Notes: a model not told the origin generated them from the sequence alone. 64,000 bases of DNA from Algoriphagus sp. (GCF_030694375.1 NZ_JAUXYL010000022.1:62001-126000); one strand, 5' to 3'; counted from the stretch's first letter, positions 9,240 through 17,800 are shown. Program-made: numbers and translations.

Positions 9240-10043
9240 TTAATTCATGATTAAAAGTGGGATGTGAGTATGATAGGCCATTTGAATGGATTGGCTTTTT
9301 TGTACGATTTGATCCCAAAGATTTTTGTGCTCATGACACATGACCAAGATCATATTGTCGTGTTCCTGGAGATATAAATCCAGTCCTTGAGAAGCACTTT
9401 CTGCATAGAAAGTGTGAATTCTTACTTGCAAGTCAGGGTATTTCTTTTGAAGAAATCCCTCAATACCCAGGATGGAGAGGTGCTCCTTGAATCCTTTGAC
9501 AGTTTGAACATGGAGGATTTCAAGGTTTAGTTCCCAACGCCTGCTCATGTCAACGATCCAATCAATGAATTTCTCCTCATGGTTCGCAAATTCCAAGGCA
9601 AGTGTTACCTTCCTGATCTCTGCAACATTGGCTTTTGCAGGGACAACTAACACCGGACAATTAGCTTCCTTTATCAAGTTAACTGTAGTGGTTCCGATTA
9701 GTGCTTTTTTTATTCCACTGGCCCCTTGGGTACCCATTACAATCAAGGTCGCATTGATCTCATCAGCGATTCGCGCAACACTGATTGAAGTATTACCCTC
9801 TAAAATCAGGTAATCGATCGCCACATTGGAGGCTTTGTATTTTTCTGTGATTTCTTTGAGGAGCTTTTCTCCGTCTTTAAACATGGAGTCCACCGCGATC
9901 GCTGCCTGAGAGGCAAAGTCGTAGACTACTTCAATGACGTGGACTAAAGTTATTTTTCCATGTTTTTTGTCTGCCATAGAAATAGCAAATTCAAGCGCTC
10001 TAATGGAATTTTCTGAGAAGTCGATAGGAACTATTATTTTCAT
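9240..10043 (-). CDS. Tandem-domain universal stress protein (UspA family)
   Basis: Two Usp domains are fused in 267 residues. The first (about 1-140) begins MKIIVPIDFSENS and carries the nucleotide-binding G-2x-G-9x-G(T) motif in GTQGASGIKKALIGTTTVNL. The second (about 147-267) has lost the matching glycine-rich loop and is probably structural. Family members bind ATP or AMP and help cells endure stress, often under low oxygen or with respiratory inhibition. This gene is divergent from the TauE/SafE operon, and the shared region holds two Crp/Fnr-like palindromes. Its leader carries the same palindromic repeat as sqr, so the two minus-strand genes are probably co-regulated. Confidence 0.88.
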   Translation of the reverse strand: MKIIVPIDFSENSIRALEFAISMADKKHGKITLVHVIEVVYDFASQAAIAVDSMFKDGEKLLKEITEKYKASNVAIDYLILEGNTSISVARIADEINATLIVMGTQGASGIKKALIGTTTVNLIKEANCPVLVVPAKANVAEIRKVTLALEFANHEEKFIDWIVDMSRRWELNLEILHVQTVKGFKEHLSILGIEGFLQKKYPDLQVRIHTFYAESASQGLDLYLQEHDNMILVMCHEHKNLWDQIVQKSQSIQMAYHTHIPLLIMN

Positions 10044-10070
10044 GTTTATATTTTTTGTTTTTTAATTGCA

Positions 10071-10157
10071 ATCCCGATAGCTATCGGGGCATCCCTCTTT
10101 GTGTCGCCTTGGGTCATGCCTGTCTGCCTCAGGCAGGCCTGCTTGTGGCAGACAAGC
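10071..10157. repeat. Palindrome-rich intergenic repeat, copy 2
   Basis: It begins with a perfect palindrome CCCGATAGCTATCGGG (10073-10088). The 26-bp block shared with copy 1 follows at 10113-10138. TGTCTGCC (from 10120) can pair with GGCAGACA (to about 10154), giving a longer hairpin than in copy 1. It starts 28 bp upstream of the start codon of the universal-stress gene, almost the same offset as copy 1 before sqr. Confidence 0.7.
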
Positions 10158-10277
10158 TCGATTTTATGCATTTATAATTTGGTTTTTAATTTCCACACCT
10201 TCATGCTTAGGGCAGAAAGGCTCGAACTCACAACCGATTTAATTTTGGAAAATTAAATTTTCAAATTGAGAAAAAAC

Positions 10278-10291
10278 AGGATAATTATCAT
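10278..10291. promoter_or_regulatory. Predicted weaker Crp/Fnr operator for the universal-stress gene
   Basis: AGGAT-AATT-ATCAT keeps the 5-4-5 layout with degenerate outer bases. On the minus strand TAATTTTC (10248-10255), one mismatch from TAnnTTTG, is centred 33 bp away. The site is supported mainly by its spacing. Confidence 0.35.
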
Positions 10292-10353
10292 GTAAATGAA
10301 TGATTTAACAATTCTTTCACAAAATATTGGATTCCTTTAGTATCCCTTTTATT

Positions 10354-10367
10354 GTAACAATTGTCAC
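10354..10367. promoter_or_regulatory. Predicted Crp/Fnr operator for the TauE/SafE operon
   Basis: GTAAC-AATT-GTCAC is a 5-4-5 inverted repeat with one mismatch. Its centre is 34 bp from that of the -7 element at 10391-10398, the same distance as at the regulator gene, so it lies near -41.5. Confidence 0.5.
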
Positions 10368-10390
10368 TGCTTTGGGCATTCCAAGCTTTT

Positions 10391-10398
10391 TACTTTTG
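10391..10398 (+). promoter_or_regulatory. -7 promoter element for the TauE/SafE operon
   Basis: TACTTTTG matches the Bacteroidota -7 consensus TAnnTTTG exactly. A TTTG at 10371-10374, 16 bp upstream, is a slightly close -33 element. Transcription would start near 10402. Confidence 0.5.
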
Positions 10399-10424
10399 TG
10401 GCAGATTAATTATAAAAAAAGAAA

Positions 10425-11231
10425 ATGGACGTTGTTACTCTAATTGGTTTTGCCGCTGCAGTTATTATAGGCGTAAGTTTAGGCTTGATCGGAGGTGGGG
10501 GCTCAATTTTGACTGTTCCGGTATTGGTGTACATTCTCGATGTAGATCCGGTTTTGGCGACTGCCTATTCTTTATTTGTGGTGGGTTCGACATCCCTAGT
10601 AGGAGCTGGGACTTTTATGAAAAAGGGCCTTGTCAATTACAAAACAGCTATAGTTTTCGCGATTCCTTCATTTATCGCTGTTTTCCTCACTCGTAAATTT
10701 CTTGTGCCATGGCTTCCTGATCCTCTTTTCACATTAGGAGATACTGCAGTCACCAAGAATGTTGGAATAATGGTCTTTTTTGCTTTGATCATGCTTGCCG
10801 CTTCTATTTCCATGATTACCGGAAAAAAATGCAAAGACTGCGATGAAAACGAAGAAATCAAATTCAATTATCCAATGATTGCATTGGAAGGTTCCGTTGT
10901 TGGATTGATAACAGGAATAGTAGGTGCGGGGGGAGGATTTTTGATAATCCCTGCCTTGGTGCTTTTGGCAAGGCTTCCTATGAAAATGGCTGTGGGTACA
11001 TCCCTGTTAATAATTGCAGCAAAGTCACTGATTGGATTTTTGGGTGATCTTTCCACCCAAACGATAGATTGGAAGATGCTGCTGATTTTTACTGGCTTGT
11101 CCATCGTCGGAATATTTATAGGAAGTGCTCTTTCTAAGAGAATCAATGAAAAAATTCTGAAAACAGGTTTTGGATGGTTTGTCTTAGTTATGGGTATTTA
11201 TATCATTGCTAAGGAGTTATTAGCGCTTTAA
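10425..11231 (+). CDS. TauE/SafE-family membrane permease (sulfite/organosulfur anion export)
   Basis: This is a polytopic inner-membrane protein of 268 residues with about eight hydrophobic segments. The two family repeats each start with a Gly-rich helix: SLGLIGGGGSILTVPVLV near residue 20 and ITGIVGAGGGFLIIPALVLL near residue 160. The segment between them has a short Cys pair (KKCKDCDENEE). The TSUP family moves sulfite, sulfoacetate, thiosulfate and similar anions. Lying 5 bp upstream of a di-iron hydroxylase gene and in an island with SQR and rhodanese, it probably exports a product of sulfide oxidation such as sulfite or thiosulfate; the substrate is inferred. Confidence 0.87.
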   Translation: MDVVTLIGFAAAVIIGVSLGLIGGGGSILTVPVLVYILDVDPVLATAYSLFVVGSTSLVGAGTFMKKGLVNYKTAIVFAIPSFIAVFLTRKFLVPWLPDPLFTLGDTAVTKNVGIMVFFALIMLAASISMITGKKCKDCDENEEIKFNYPMIALEGSVVGLITGIVGAGGGFLIIPALVLLARLPMKMAVGTSLLIIAAKSLIGFLGDLSTQTIDWKMLLIFTGLSIVGIFIGSALSKRINEKILKTGFGWFVLVMGIYIIAKELLAL

Positions 11232-11236
11232 TCAAG

Positions 11237-12112
11237 ATGATACAGGAATATTTCAAAATCTTTCTGGATGGCTATTATGGCTATTGGAATTACCTCAGCT
11301 CGGAGATTTTACGTCCGTCTTGGCATAATTACTTCTGGTGGTTGGTTGGCCTTTCAGTAATCGTATGGATGGTAGAATTGATTTTTCCATGGCGAAAAAA
11401 TCAGGCAGCGATTCGGGAAGATTTCTGGTTGGACGGATTTTATATGTTTTTCAACTTTTTCATCTTTTCACTGATTGTATACAATTCTGTTTCAAATGTT
11501 GCCGTGGAGGCATTCAATGACTTCCTTGGATTGTTTGGAATTGAAAATATGGTTGCTATTCAGGTTGGCAATTGGCCTGTATGGGCGCAATTCCTTCTAA
11601 TGTTTGTGATTGCTGACTTCATTCAATGGAATGTTCACCGCTTGCTGCATCATAATCCTTGGCTATGGGAGTTTCATAAAGTTCACCACTCGGTGACACA
11701 AATGGGATTTGCTGCGCACCTAAGGTACCACTGGATGGAGACTATTGTTTATAAATCAATTCAATACATCCCGTTGGCAATGATCGGGTTTGGCTTGGCT
11801 GATTTTTTTATATTACATATAGTCACAATCGCCATCGGTCACCTTAACCATGCAAATGTTAAAATCACATATGGTCCTTTAAAATATTTGCTCAACAATC
11901 CAGTGATGCACCTATGGCATCATGCCAAGCATTTGCCGGAAGGTAGCCATGGTGTCAACTATGGTATCTCGCTGAGTCTTTGGGATTATTTGTTTGGTAC
12001 CGCTTACATCCCCAATGAAAATGAAAATGAGCCGCTAGGCTTTGATCATATCGAAGAATTCCCAAAGACCTTCTGGTCACAGATTACCTACCCATGGAAC
12101 AAAAAGAATTAG
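11237..12112 (+). CDS. Membrane di-iron hydroxylase, sterol desaturase / fatty acid hydroxylase family
   Basis: This is an integral membrane oxygenase of 291 residues. After several N-terminal membrane helices it shows the histidine clusters of the family: HRLLHH and HKVHH near residues 135-155, HLNHAN near 200 and HLWHHAKH near 228. These bind two irons that activate O2. The substrate cannot be read from the sequence; lipids or carotenoid-like molecules are usual for relatives. It starts 5 bp after the TauE/SafE gene and overlaps the next small gene by 19 bp, so it belongs to the same operon. Its presence in a sulfide island is odd and may reflect membrane-lipid remodelling, which is inference. 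Confidence 0.85.
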   Translation: MIQEYFKIFLDGYYGYWNYLSSEILRPSWHNYFWWLVGLSVIVWMVELIFPWRKNQAAIREDFWLDGFYMFFNFFIFSLIVYNSVSNVAVEAFNDFLGLFGIENMVAIQVGNWPVWAQFLLMFVIADFIQWNVHRLLHHNPWLWEFHKVHHSVTQMGFAAHLRYHWMETIVYKSIQYIPLAMIGFGLADFFILHIVTIAIGHLNHANVKITYGPLKYLLNNPVMHLWHHAKHLPEGSHGVNYGISLSLWDYLFGTAYIPNENENEPLGFDHIEEFPKTFWSQITYPWNKKN

Positions 12113-12351
12113 CAAAAATCAACCCACTCAATTCTTGGAGCACAGTCCTTATTCTTTGCGCCACCTTGGGATTAGCACCATTTTTCCCTGAACCACATAT
12201 CTGGGGTAAAATCAAATGGATTTCCGGAGGTGCAGTAGGGATGGAATTGATGGATTGGGGAGATTTTCTCTTTCATGGATTTCCTTGGATTTTGGCAATT
12301 CGTCTCGCAATAATTGAAATTAAAAAAAGAGTGAAAGTCAAAACGCTATAA
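12094..12351 (+). CDS. Small membrane protein of unknown function (85 aa)
   Basis: I do not recognise a family. The protein has two hydrophobic segments (about residues 16-30 and 60-74) and a basic C-terminus (IKKRVKVKTL). Its start codon lies inside the hydroxylase gene, overlapping it by 19 bp, which suggests translational coupling and a partner role for the hydroxylase. The downstream gap to the rhodanese is 73 bp with no clear terminator, so one transcript may cover all four genes. Confidence 0.65.
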   Translation: MEQKELAKINPLNSWSTVLILCATLGLAPFFPEPHIWGKIKWISGGAVGMELMDWGDFLFHGFPWILAIRLAIIEIKKRVKVKTL

Positions 12352-12424
12352 GGTGCTCCGGTGACTTTTATTACTGATTCGGTGGTAGTTGAGCCTGTAA
12401 ATTTGAAAGAAAAATAAAACAGCC

Positions 12425-12760
12425 ATGTTCAACTTCTTTAGCGCAAAAACAAAAAAATACGAAGACATCCCATCGGGCACTTTCCATGATCTGATGCTTC
12501 AGCCTGATACTGTAATCATCGATGTAAGGACCGCCGGGGAGTTTGCCGGAGGAAAAATTAGAGGAGCAAGAAATCTCGACATCATGTCCGCTTCATTTGC
12601 CAATCAGGTAAAGAATCTTCCAAAAGATAAAGTATACCTTCTGTATTGCCGAAGTGGAAACCGAAGCGGTCAAGCTTGTGATATAATGGCTGATCTTGGC
12701 TTTGAAAAGTTAAAAAATCTCTCCGGAGGTATCATGCGGTGGCCATTTGAGACGGTTTAA
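12425..12760 (+). CDS. Single-domain rhodanese (sulfurtransferase)
   Basis: This 111-residue cytoplasmic protein is one rhodanese domain. The active loop CRSGNRS holds the catalytic Cys75, which carries a persulfide during sulfur transfer. The CH2A-like segment IIDVRTAGEFAGGKI (about residues 31-45) is also typical. In this island it would accept sulfane sulfur made by SQR and pass it to a thiol or sulfite acceptor. It is the last gene before a strong terminator and is probably the end of the TauE/SafE operon. Confidence 0.9.
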   Translation: MFNFFSAKTKKYEDIPSGTFHDLMLQPDTVIIDVRTAGEFAGGKIRGARNLDIMSASFANQVKNLPKDKVYLLYCRSGNRSGQACDIMADLGFEKLKNLSGGIMRWPFETV

Positions 12761-12789
12761 ATTTTAGGTTAATTTTTGGGTTTAGAGTT

Positions 12790-12821
12790 AAAAAGGTGAG
12801 TCATTCGGCTCACTTTTTTTG
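12790..12821 (+). terminator. Intrinsic terminator after the rhodanese gene
   Basis: AAAAGGTGAG pairs with CTCACTTTT across a short loop and is followed by TTTTTT. It ends the sulfur island on the plus strand. Confidence 0.75.
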
Positions 12822-12883
12822 TTTTCACCAAATCCGGTTTTCATTCTTTTCTCGTAGTTCTTTTCAAATTAAACTCTACTACT

Positions 12884-14401
12884 ATGATAAGAAAACCTTT
12901 TTTTCTCTTGGCTTTAGCTATGGCATTAATGACTATCACCTTGGTGTCCTGTGATAATGAGGAAAAAATGCCCCTCATCGAAATGCCCGGAATGACTCCT
13001 AATGCAAGCTTTACAGCCCTGGCTGAAGGAAATCAGCTCTATTATTATCAGGACGGAAATTTAAATGTGCCTGCTCAAATGCTTAGTATTTCTGGCTTAG
13101 GCTCAGGTGAAGCTATCATTTCAATTGATTATCGTCCTGCAACAGGTCAACTGTACGGATTAAGTTCCGGAAGTAGACTTTACACAATTAATGAAAAATC
13201 AGGTGTTGCTACTCCTTTGGGCATGGGACCATTTTCTCCCGCAATTGAAGGGAATTTTGCATCATTGGATTTTAATCCTATAGTGGACCGAATCAGGTTA
13301 GTCGCGGGATCCGGTCAAAACCTTAGACTTCATCCGGAAACAGGCGCTGTAGTTGCTACCGATGGAAGAATCAACGGTGGAATGAATCCAAGTATCGGAG
13401 CGGTGGCTTATACCAACAGTGTCTCCGGAGCCACCTCAACCATTCTTTTTGATATTGATATCAACACAGATAAGCTATACCAGCAAGTCCCTCCAAATGA
13501 CGGTGGATTAATAGAAGTAGGAAACTTGGGCGTGGATTTTGGAAATCAGGTTGATTTTGACATCAATCCGGATAATTCACTGGCACTGGCAGTAAACAGA
13601 GTGACAAATGAAACCAGACTGTACACCATCGATCTTGCTAAAGGTTCAGCTACTTGGGTAGGTGTTTTCACCCAGCCTGTGATCAGCCTCGCATTCAAAA
13701 CCAATCCGGTAGCGTATGCTGCTGATGCTTCAGGAAAGCTTTATCGGTTCAATCCAATGAGTCCCCAGCCTTCGATGGTGGATTTTCAGGGTCTAGCTAT
13801 GGGTGAGCGGATTGTTGGACTGGACTTCAGACCAGCAAATGGACAACTTGTGGCTGTGTCCAGCGCAAGTCAATTGTATGTTGTGAACACTTCAAATGGA
13901 ATGTTGACAAAAATCGGTAATCCATTGATGCCAATGATTGCAGGTAATACAATCGGTTTTGATTTTAATCCTACTGTGGATCGGATACGCTTAGTAACCA
14001 ATTCCGGTCAAAATTTAAGGCTTCATCCTGATTTGGGAACGGTTGTCGCGACGGATGGCATTTTAAATCCGGGCACGCCAAGTATAGCGGGAGCAGCATA
14101 TACCAATAATTTCGCAGGAGCTACTGCCACCACACTGTTTGTATTGGATCACACTACAGATATTCTTTACACTCAGGTTCCACCAAATGAGGGTGTACTA
14201 GTGCCAGTAGGTCCATTGGGAATCAATGTGACAGGTGAAAATGGATTCGACATTGGAGGTAATTCCAATGCTGCTTTCGCAGTCTTGACTGTAGGAAGTG
14301 CTACAGGAGTTTACAGCATTAATTTAATGACCGGAGCTGCAACAAAAGTTTCAGATTTGAATTTTACTCCATCAGCAATGGCTGTTGGACTTGGATTTTA
14401 G
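12884..14401 (+). CDS. Lipoprotein with two tandem DUF4394 domains
   Basis: A signal peptide ends in a lipobox (LVSC, Cys23), so the protein is probably anchored in the outer or inner membrane. Two repeats of about 235 residues follow. Each contains the DUF4394 hallmark: an FNP-VDRIRLV stretch, then SGQNLRLHP and VVATDG, at roughly residues 130-165 and 365-400. Each repeat also has shorter internal beta-propeller-like motifs (SxLYxxN, DxxTDxLY). The family is of unknown function and usually has one domain, so this is an internal duplication. The gene is monocistronic, between two terminators. Confidence 0.85.
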   Translation: MIRKPFFLLALAMALMTITLVSCDNEEKMPLIEMPGMTPNASFTALAEGNQLYYYQDGNLNVPAQMLSISGLGSGEAIISIDYRPATGQLYGLSSGSRLYTINEKSGVATPLGMGPFSPAIEGNFASLDFNPIVDRIRLVAGSGQNLRLHPETGAVVATDGRINGGMNPSIGAVAYTNSVSGATSTILFDIDINTDKLYQQVPPNDGGLIEVGNLGVDFGNQVDFDINPDNSLALAVNRVTNETRLYTIDLAKGSATWVGVFTQPVISLAFKTNPVAYAADASGKLYRFNPMSPQPSMVDFQGLAMGERIVGLDFRPANGQLVAVSSASQLYVVNTSNGMLTKIGNPLMPMIAGNTIGFDFNPTVDRIRLVTNSGQNLRLHPDLGTVVATDGILNPGTPSIAGAAYTNNFAGATATTLFVLDHTTDILYTQVPPNEGVLVPVGPLGINVTGENGFDIGGNSNAAFAVLTVGSATGVYSINLMTGAATKVSDLNFTPSAMAVGLGF

Positions 14402-14428
14402 GAATAGAAAGTTGGGTTAGTTGAGTTT

Positions 14429-14456
14429 AAAGGGCCGGTTTATTAATCGGCCTTTT
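14429..14456. terminator. Bidirectional terminator between the DUF4394 and TIGR03643 genes
   Basis: AAAGGGCCG and CGGCCTTTT pair around a ten-base loop with one G-T pair. T-runs lie on the plus side and an A-rich run upstream. It overlaps the stop codon of the minus-strand gene. Confidence 0.6.
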
Positions 14457-14748
14457 ATCTTTTTGATATTTTGTTCAGGGCAATTCCCCGCTGCATCCGT
14501 GAATGAAACGTATCCATGTCATCAGGACTTTTTTTCAGATGTTTTGTAGCACGTCCCTGCACGCGTGCGCGCCACATTTTGAAGGAACTTCGCTTCATGT
14601 TCCGACGCATGATTTCGATAGTCTCCCCCTCGGTTATACCAAATTGACCCAGTATGGCATCAAAAGGAGTTCTGTCTTCCCAAGCCATCTCTATGATCCG
14701 ATCGATATCCTCGATCGATAGTTCCTTATTTTTTGTCATGTCAGTCAA
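14455..14748 (-). CDS. TIGR03643 / DUF2805 family protein
   Basis: This small basic protein (97 aa) contains the family core: a helical segment ending in RIIEMAWEDRTPFDAI (about residues 17-32), then ITEGETIEIMRR and an RxxLK-like region SFKMWRARVQGR. The function is unknown. It has a helix-turn-helix feel, but DNA binding is only a guess. It is divergent from a photolyase gene with a 30-bp gap, and family members recur next to photolyase genes, so a shared role in the light or DNA-repair response is likely. Start: ATG giving MTDMTKNK; the second Met, three residues on, is also possible. Confidence 0.85.
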   Translation of the reverse strand: MTDMTKNKELSIEDIDRIIEMAWEDRTPFDAILGQFGITEGETIEIMRRNMKRSSFKMWRARVQGRATKHLKKSPDDMDTFHSRMQRGIALNKISKR

Positions 14749-14778
14749 ACTTTACGTAGCACTGAAAGTTTCCCATAA

Positions 14779-16248
14779 GTGAATAAAATTTCCATTGTAT
14801 GGCTTAAAAGAGATCTCAGGTTAAGTGATCATGAGCCTTTAACAGAAGCTATTTTAGCAGGATTTCCGGTGTTGCTGATCTATTGCTTTGAGCCAAGCTT
14901 AGTGGCAGCTCCGCAAAGTGACCTTCGCCATTGGAGATTTGTGTGGGAAAGTCTGGAAGATCTTAATGCACGGCTGAAGTCTTTTCAAGCCTCAGTTGCT
15001 GTTTTTTACTCAGAAGCATTAGATGTCTTTGAAAAGCTGAGTCAGGAAGTTCAAATCCAAGCTGTTTATTCCCATCAGGAAACCGGCATTAAAATCACGT
15101 TTGATCGAGATTTGCAAATGGCTGATTTTTTAAAAAAAAGCGGAATCGAATGGAAGGAATATACCCAACAAGGGGTACAGCGTGGCAGAAAAAACCGCGC
15201 GCACTGGAGAAATTCATGGTTTGGCTTTGCAAAAACTTCACTCAAAAATACAGATTTCAAAAAAGCAGTATTTTTCACTCTTTCAAGGCGGTTTTGGGAA
15301 TCACATCCGCAAAGGCCCATCCCGGAGGCATGGAAAACGCCACATCCTCAGATGCAGCCAGGTGGCGAATCCAAAGCAAGAATGTACCTCAAAACCTTCC
15401 TGGATGATCGGGTCAAAAACTACAACCGACACATCAGCAAGCCTGAACTCAGTCGTAAAGGTTGTAGTCGCCTTTCACCCTATTTGGCTTGGGGCTGTCT
15501 CTCGATTCGGGAAGTTTACCAGCTTTCGGAGTTAAAGTCCACTGCTGGATTTCAATCCCGAAACTTCACCAACTTCCAATCCCGACTCCGATGGCATTGC
15601 CATTTTATTCAGAAGTTTGAGTCAGAAAGTCGGATGGAGTTTGAACCCATTAATCGGGGTTTTTTCAAATTTGAATATCAAGAGCGAAAGGATTGGATTG
15701 TTGCATGGGAAAACGGACTTACAGGTTTCCCCTTGGTGGATGCCTGCATGCGTTGCCTGAGAGAGACTGGTTATCTCAACTTCCGAATGCGTGCGATGGT
15801 AGTTTCATTTCTTACGCATCATCTTGCTCAGGATTGGAGGTCCGGCAAAAACCATTTGGCTAAGATGTTTTTGGATTTTGAGCCTGGCATTCATTATCCC
15901 CAACTGCAAATGCAGGCTGGTGTGACGGGGATCAATACTGTAAGGATCTATAATCCAATCAAACAATCTCAAGATCATGATCCAGATGGGATATTTATCA
16001 GAAAATGGTTGCCTGAATTATTCAAATTGCCCAATACGCTGATTCATACTCCTTGGGAATTAACTCCTATGGAGCAGCAAAGTCTAGGGTTTCAGTTGGG
16101 CTCAGATTATCCATTTCCCTTGGTGAATTCTGAAACGGCAGCTGCAGCGGCTCGTGATCGAATTTGGGGAGCACAAAAGGATCCTGAGGTCGTGAAGGAA
16201 TCAAATCGCATTGTAGAAAAGCATACGTTACCCAATCGCTGGGCCTGA
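14779..16248 (+). CDS. Cryptochrome/photolyase-family flavoprotein
   Basis: The 489-residue protein has an N-terminal antenna-type alpha/beta domain ([15 protein letters not shown] near residue 7) and a C-terminal FAD-binding helical domain ([18 protein letters not shown] near 230; [20 protein letters not shown] near 315; [11 protein letters not shown] near 390). Typical members repair cyclobutane pyrimidine dimers with blue light or act as photoreceptors. The stretch that in E. coli photolyase holds the Asn pair next to the flavin (NNGGWQW) reads HYPQLQM here, with His372 and Tyr373 in those positions. This marks a divergent subfamily whose chemistry may differ. It is divergent from TIGR03643, with DUF2256 downstream. 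Confidence 0.88.
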   Translation: MNKISIVWLKRDLRLSDHEPLTEAILAGFPVLLIYCFEPSLVAAPQSDLRHWRFVWESLEDLNARLKSFQASVAVFYSEALDVFEKLSQEVQIQAVYSHQETGIKITFDRDLQMADFLKKSGIEWKEYTQQGVQRGRKNRAHWRNSWFGFAKTSLKNTDFKKAVFFTLSRRFWESHPQRPIPEAWKTPHPQMQPGGESKARMYLKTFLDDRVKNYNRHISKPELSRKGCSRLSPYLAWGCLSIREVYQLSELKSTAGFQSRNFTNFQSRLRWHCHFIQKFESESRMEFEPINRGFFKFEYQERKDWIVAWENGLTGFPLVDACMRCLRETGYLNFRMRAMVVSFLTHHLAQDWRSGKNHLAKMFLDFEPGIHYPQLQMQAGVTGINTVRIYNPIKQSQDHDPDGIFIRKWLPELFKLPNTLIHTPWELTPMEQQSLGFQLGSDYPFPLVNSETAAAAARDRIWGAQKDPEVVKESNRIVEKHTLPNRWA

Positions 16249-16374
16249 TCATATAGATGATATCAAATGCATGACGATTCAGCAGATTTATAATAGTTTT
16301 AAAAAATAAGTCGTGGGGACGATCGTTTTTACCTAAGATTTAAAATTTCATGTCCATTGATTAAAATAAAAACA

Positions 16375-16752
16375 ATGAAAAAGTCAACCATTCATAAGTT
16401 ATTGTTGATGTGTATTTTTTTTACATTGCCTAAATTCTTGAGTGCACAGTCACCAGATAACTCTCCTGAAATTTTGACTCAAAGAGTAAGTAGATTTTCT
16501 TCCCCTTTCGAGCCTTGGAATGCCTTCAGAGGTGAGTTAAAATTGAAGGATTCAGAAATGACATTCACTCCAAAAAATGCTAAAAATAGGGGATCATTTC
16601 TGCTTGAATACAAGGATTTAATTTCTGTAAAAAGGAGATGCCTTCTCATTTTCCCTAATTACATTGTGATCACAGATAAAAATTTTGCGAAATATAAAAT
16701 TGGAACTTACAGACGAAAGAAAATAGTAGAAACCATAAATTCGAAAATTTAA
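16375..16752 (+). CDS. Small secreted protein of unknown function
   Basis: I choose the ATG at 16375 (MKKSTIHKLLLMCIFF) because it gives a normal signal peptide ending SAQ near residue 25; the TTG six codons upstream is unlikely. The mature part, about 100 residues, is rich in Lys and aromatic residues, with a pattern like a small beta domain (RGELKLKDSEMTFTPK, then LLIFPNYIVITD). No family was recognised. The gene stands alone between the photolyase and DUF2256 genes. Confidence 0.65.
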   Translation: MKKSTIHKLLLMCIFFTLPKFLSAQSPDNSPEILTQRVSRFSSPFEPWNAFRGELKLKDSEMTFTPKNAKNRGSFLLEYKDLISVKRRCLLIFPNYIVITDKNFAKYKIGTYRRKKIVETINSKI

Positions 16753-16930
16753 AAACTTTTAGGGAAGTTTCATTATGCCTTTTCTGTGAAAAAAATGGCT
16801 AAAGTTAAAAGTCCTGAATTTTTACTTCAAAACTTTTATTCCAACTGAATAGACAGTGTTTCAAATCCTCTTACAGAGACTGGTTTTCTAGCATTCCACT
16901 AGTAGACCAATAAAAATCAAGTACTTATTC

Positions 16931-17077
16931 ATGAAAAAGGAACACCTACCCGAAAAGATCTGCATTGTCTGTAAGCGGCCCTTTACTTGGAGAAAAAAGT
17001 GGGAAAAGAACTGGGAAGTGGTGAAATATTGTTCGCAGCGCTGCAATGGTGATGCCAAAAAACTTCGAAAAGCTTAG
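16931..17077 (+). CDS. DUF2256 family zinc-ribbon-like protein (48 aa)
   Basis: This tiny gene encodes 48 residues starting [20 protein letters not shown]. Four cysteines lie in the pattern CxxC...CSQRC (Cys11, Cys14, Cys34, Cys38), as expected for a zinc site, and [16 protein letters not shown] is the family core. DUF2256 has no established function. It is repeatedly found with photolyase and TIGR03643 genes, as here, which hints at a shared pathway. It overlaps the convergent membrane-protein gene by 4 bp at the 3' ends. Confidence 0.85.
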   Translation: MKKEHLPEKICIVCKRPFTWRKKWEKNWEVVKYCSQRCNGDAKKLRKA

Positions 17078-17727
17078 CGGTATGCCCCAATATAGAATCC
17101 AAGCCAGAGAAGAAGGGGTAGGAAGTAGGCGATCAGTACAACTAAAGCACTTTCTTCGATAGTTCTCCTGCTTATGGCATGAAAACCCAATACCCAGATG
17201 GCACCGTAGATCAGTTCGAATACATTGAGGACAGAAAGAGGATAATGAAACTTTTCCGCAACATTACTTGGCCCAACGAGCCAAAGCACTGAAAGTGGTT
17301 CGAAATTTTGAATATCGAAATAGCTGACACTGCTGGAAGGATTCATATAAACCAGTAATCTGAGTAGCTCAGGAAAAATAAAGACCATCTCAGCTACCAA
17401 AGCAAATCGCCAAAGTTCTTTAAAATTGGCTTTGTATCCTACCATTAGGCCCATAGACCAAAACAGAAAAGCAATTACCGTGAACTTCCAAAGCAATGCA
17501 AATGGCGTCCATACGTAACCAAGAGAATTGAAAATATGGAAAAACATCAAGCCTCCCTGTGATTCCAGCGATTCATAGCCGGGGATTGATTCAAGGATCA
17601 GCGTGTTGGTCAAGTACCGGATGACCAAAAAAATGATCAGAAGTAGAAAAAAATAAATTCGTTTATCGAAATCTATTAGCTCTTTCAGTCGTTGTGCTAA
17701 CGGTGAAGTGGGTTTTGCCATTTTCAA
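17074..17727 (-). CDS. Polytopic membrane protein of unknown function
   Basis: The 217-residue protein has about five hydrophobic segments (residues 30-50, 70-90, 95-110, 125-145, 175-215) and a short charged N-terminus ([18 protein letters not shown]). No family was recognised. A conserved-looking periplasmic loop ([18 protein letters not shown]) precedes the fourth helix. It is divergent from the TPR protein gene with a 73-bp gap. Confidence 0.75.
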   Translation of the reverse strand: MKMAKPTSPLAQRLKELIDFDKRIYFFLLLIIFLVIRYLTNTLILESIPGYESLESQGGLMFFHIFNSLGYVWTPFALLWKFTVIAFLFWSMGLMVGYKANFKELWRFALVAEMVFIFPELLRLLVYMNPSSSVSYFDIQNFEPLSVLWLVGPSNVAEKFHYPLSVLNVFELIYGAIWVLGFHAISRRTIEESALVVLIAYFLPLLLWLGFYIGAYR

Positions 17728-17800
17728 TTGTTAAAGTAACCAAATCTAAATGATTGTTTGGATTTCGCCTTAATTTTGCAATCAGAACCAAAAGAAAGTA

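Noticed and set aside
14779..16248. The photolyase-like gene as a standard dimer photolyase
   Set aside because: The flavin-side Asn pair is replaced, so I keep the broader family name.
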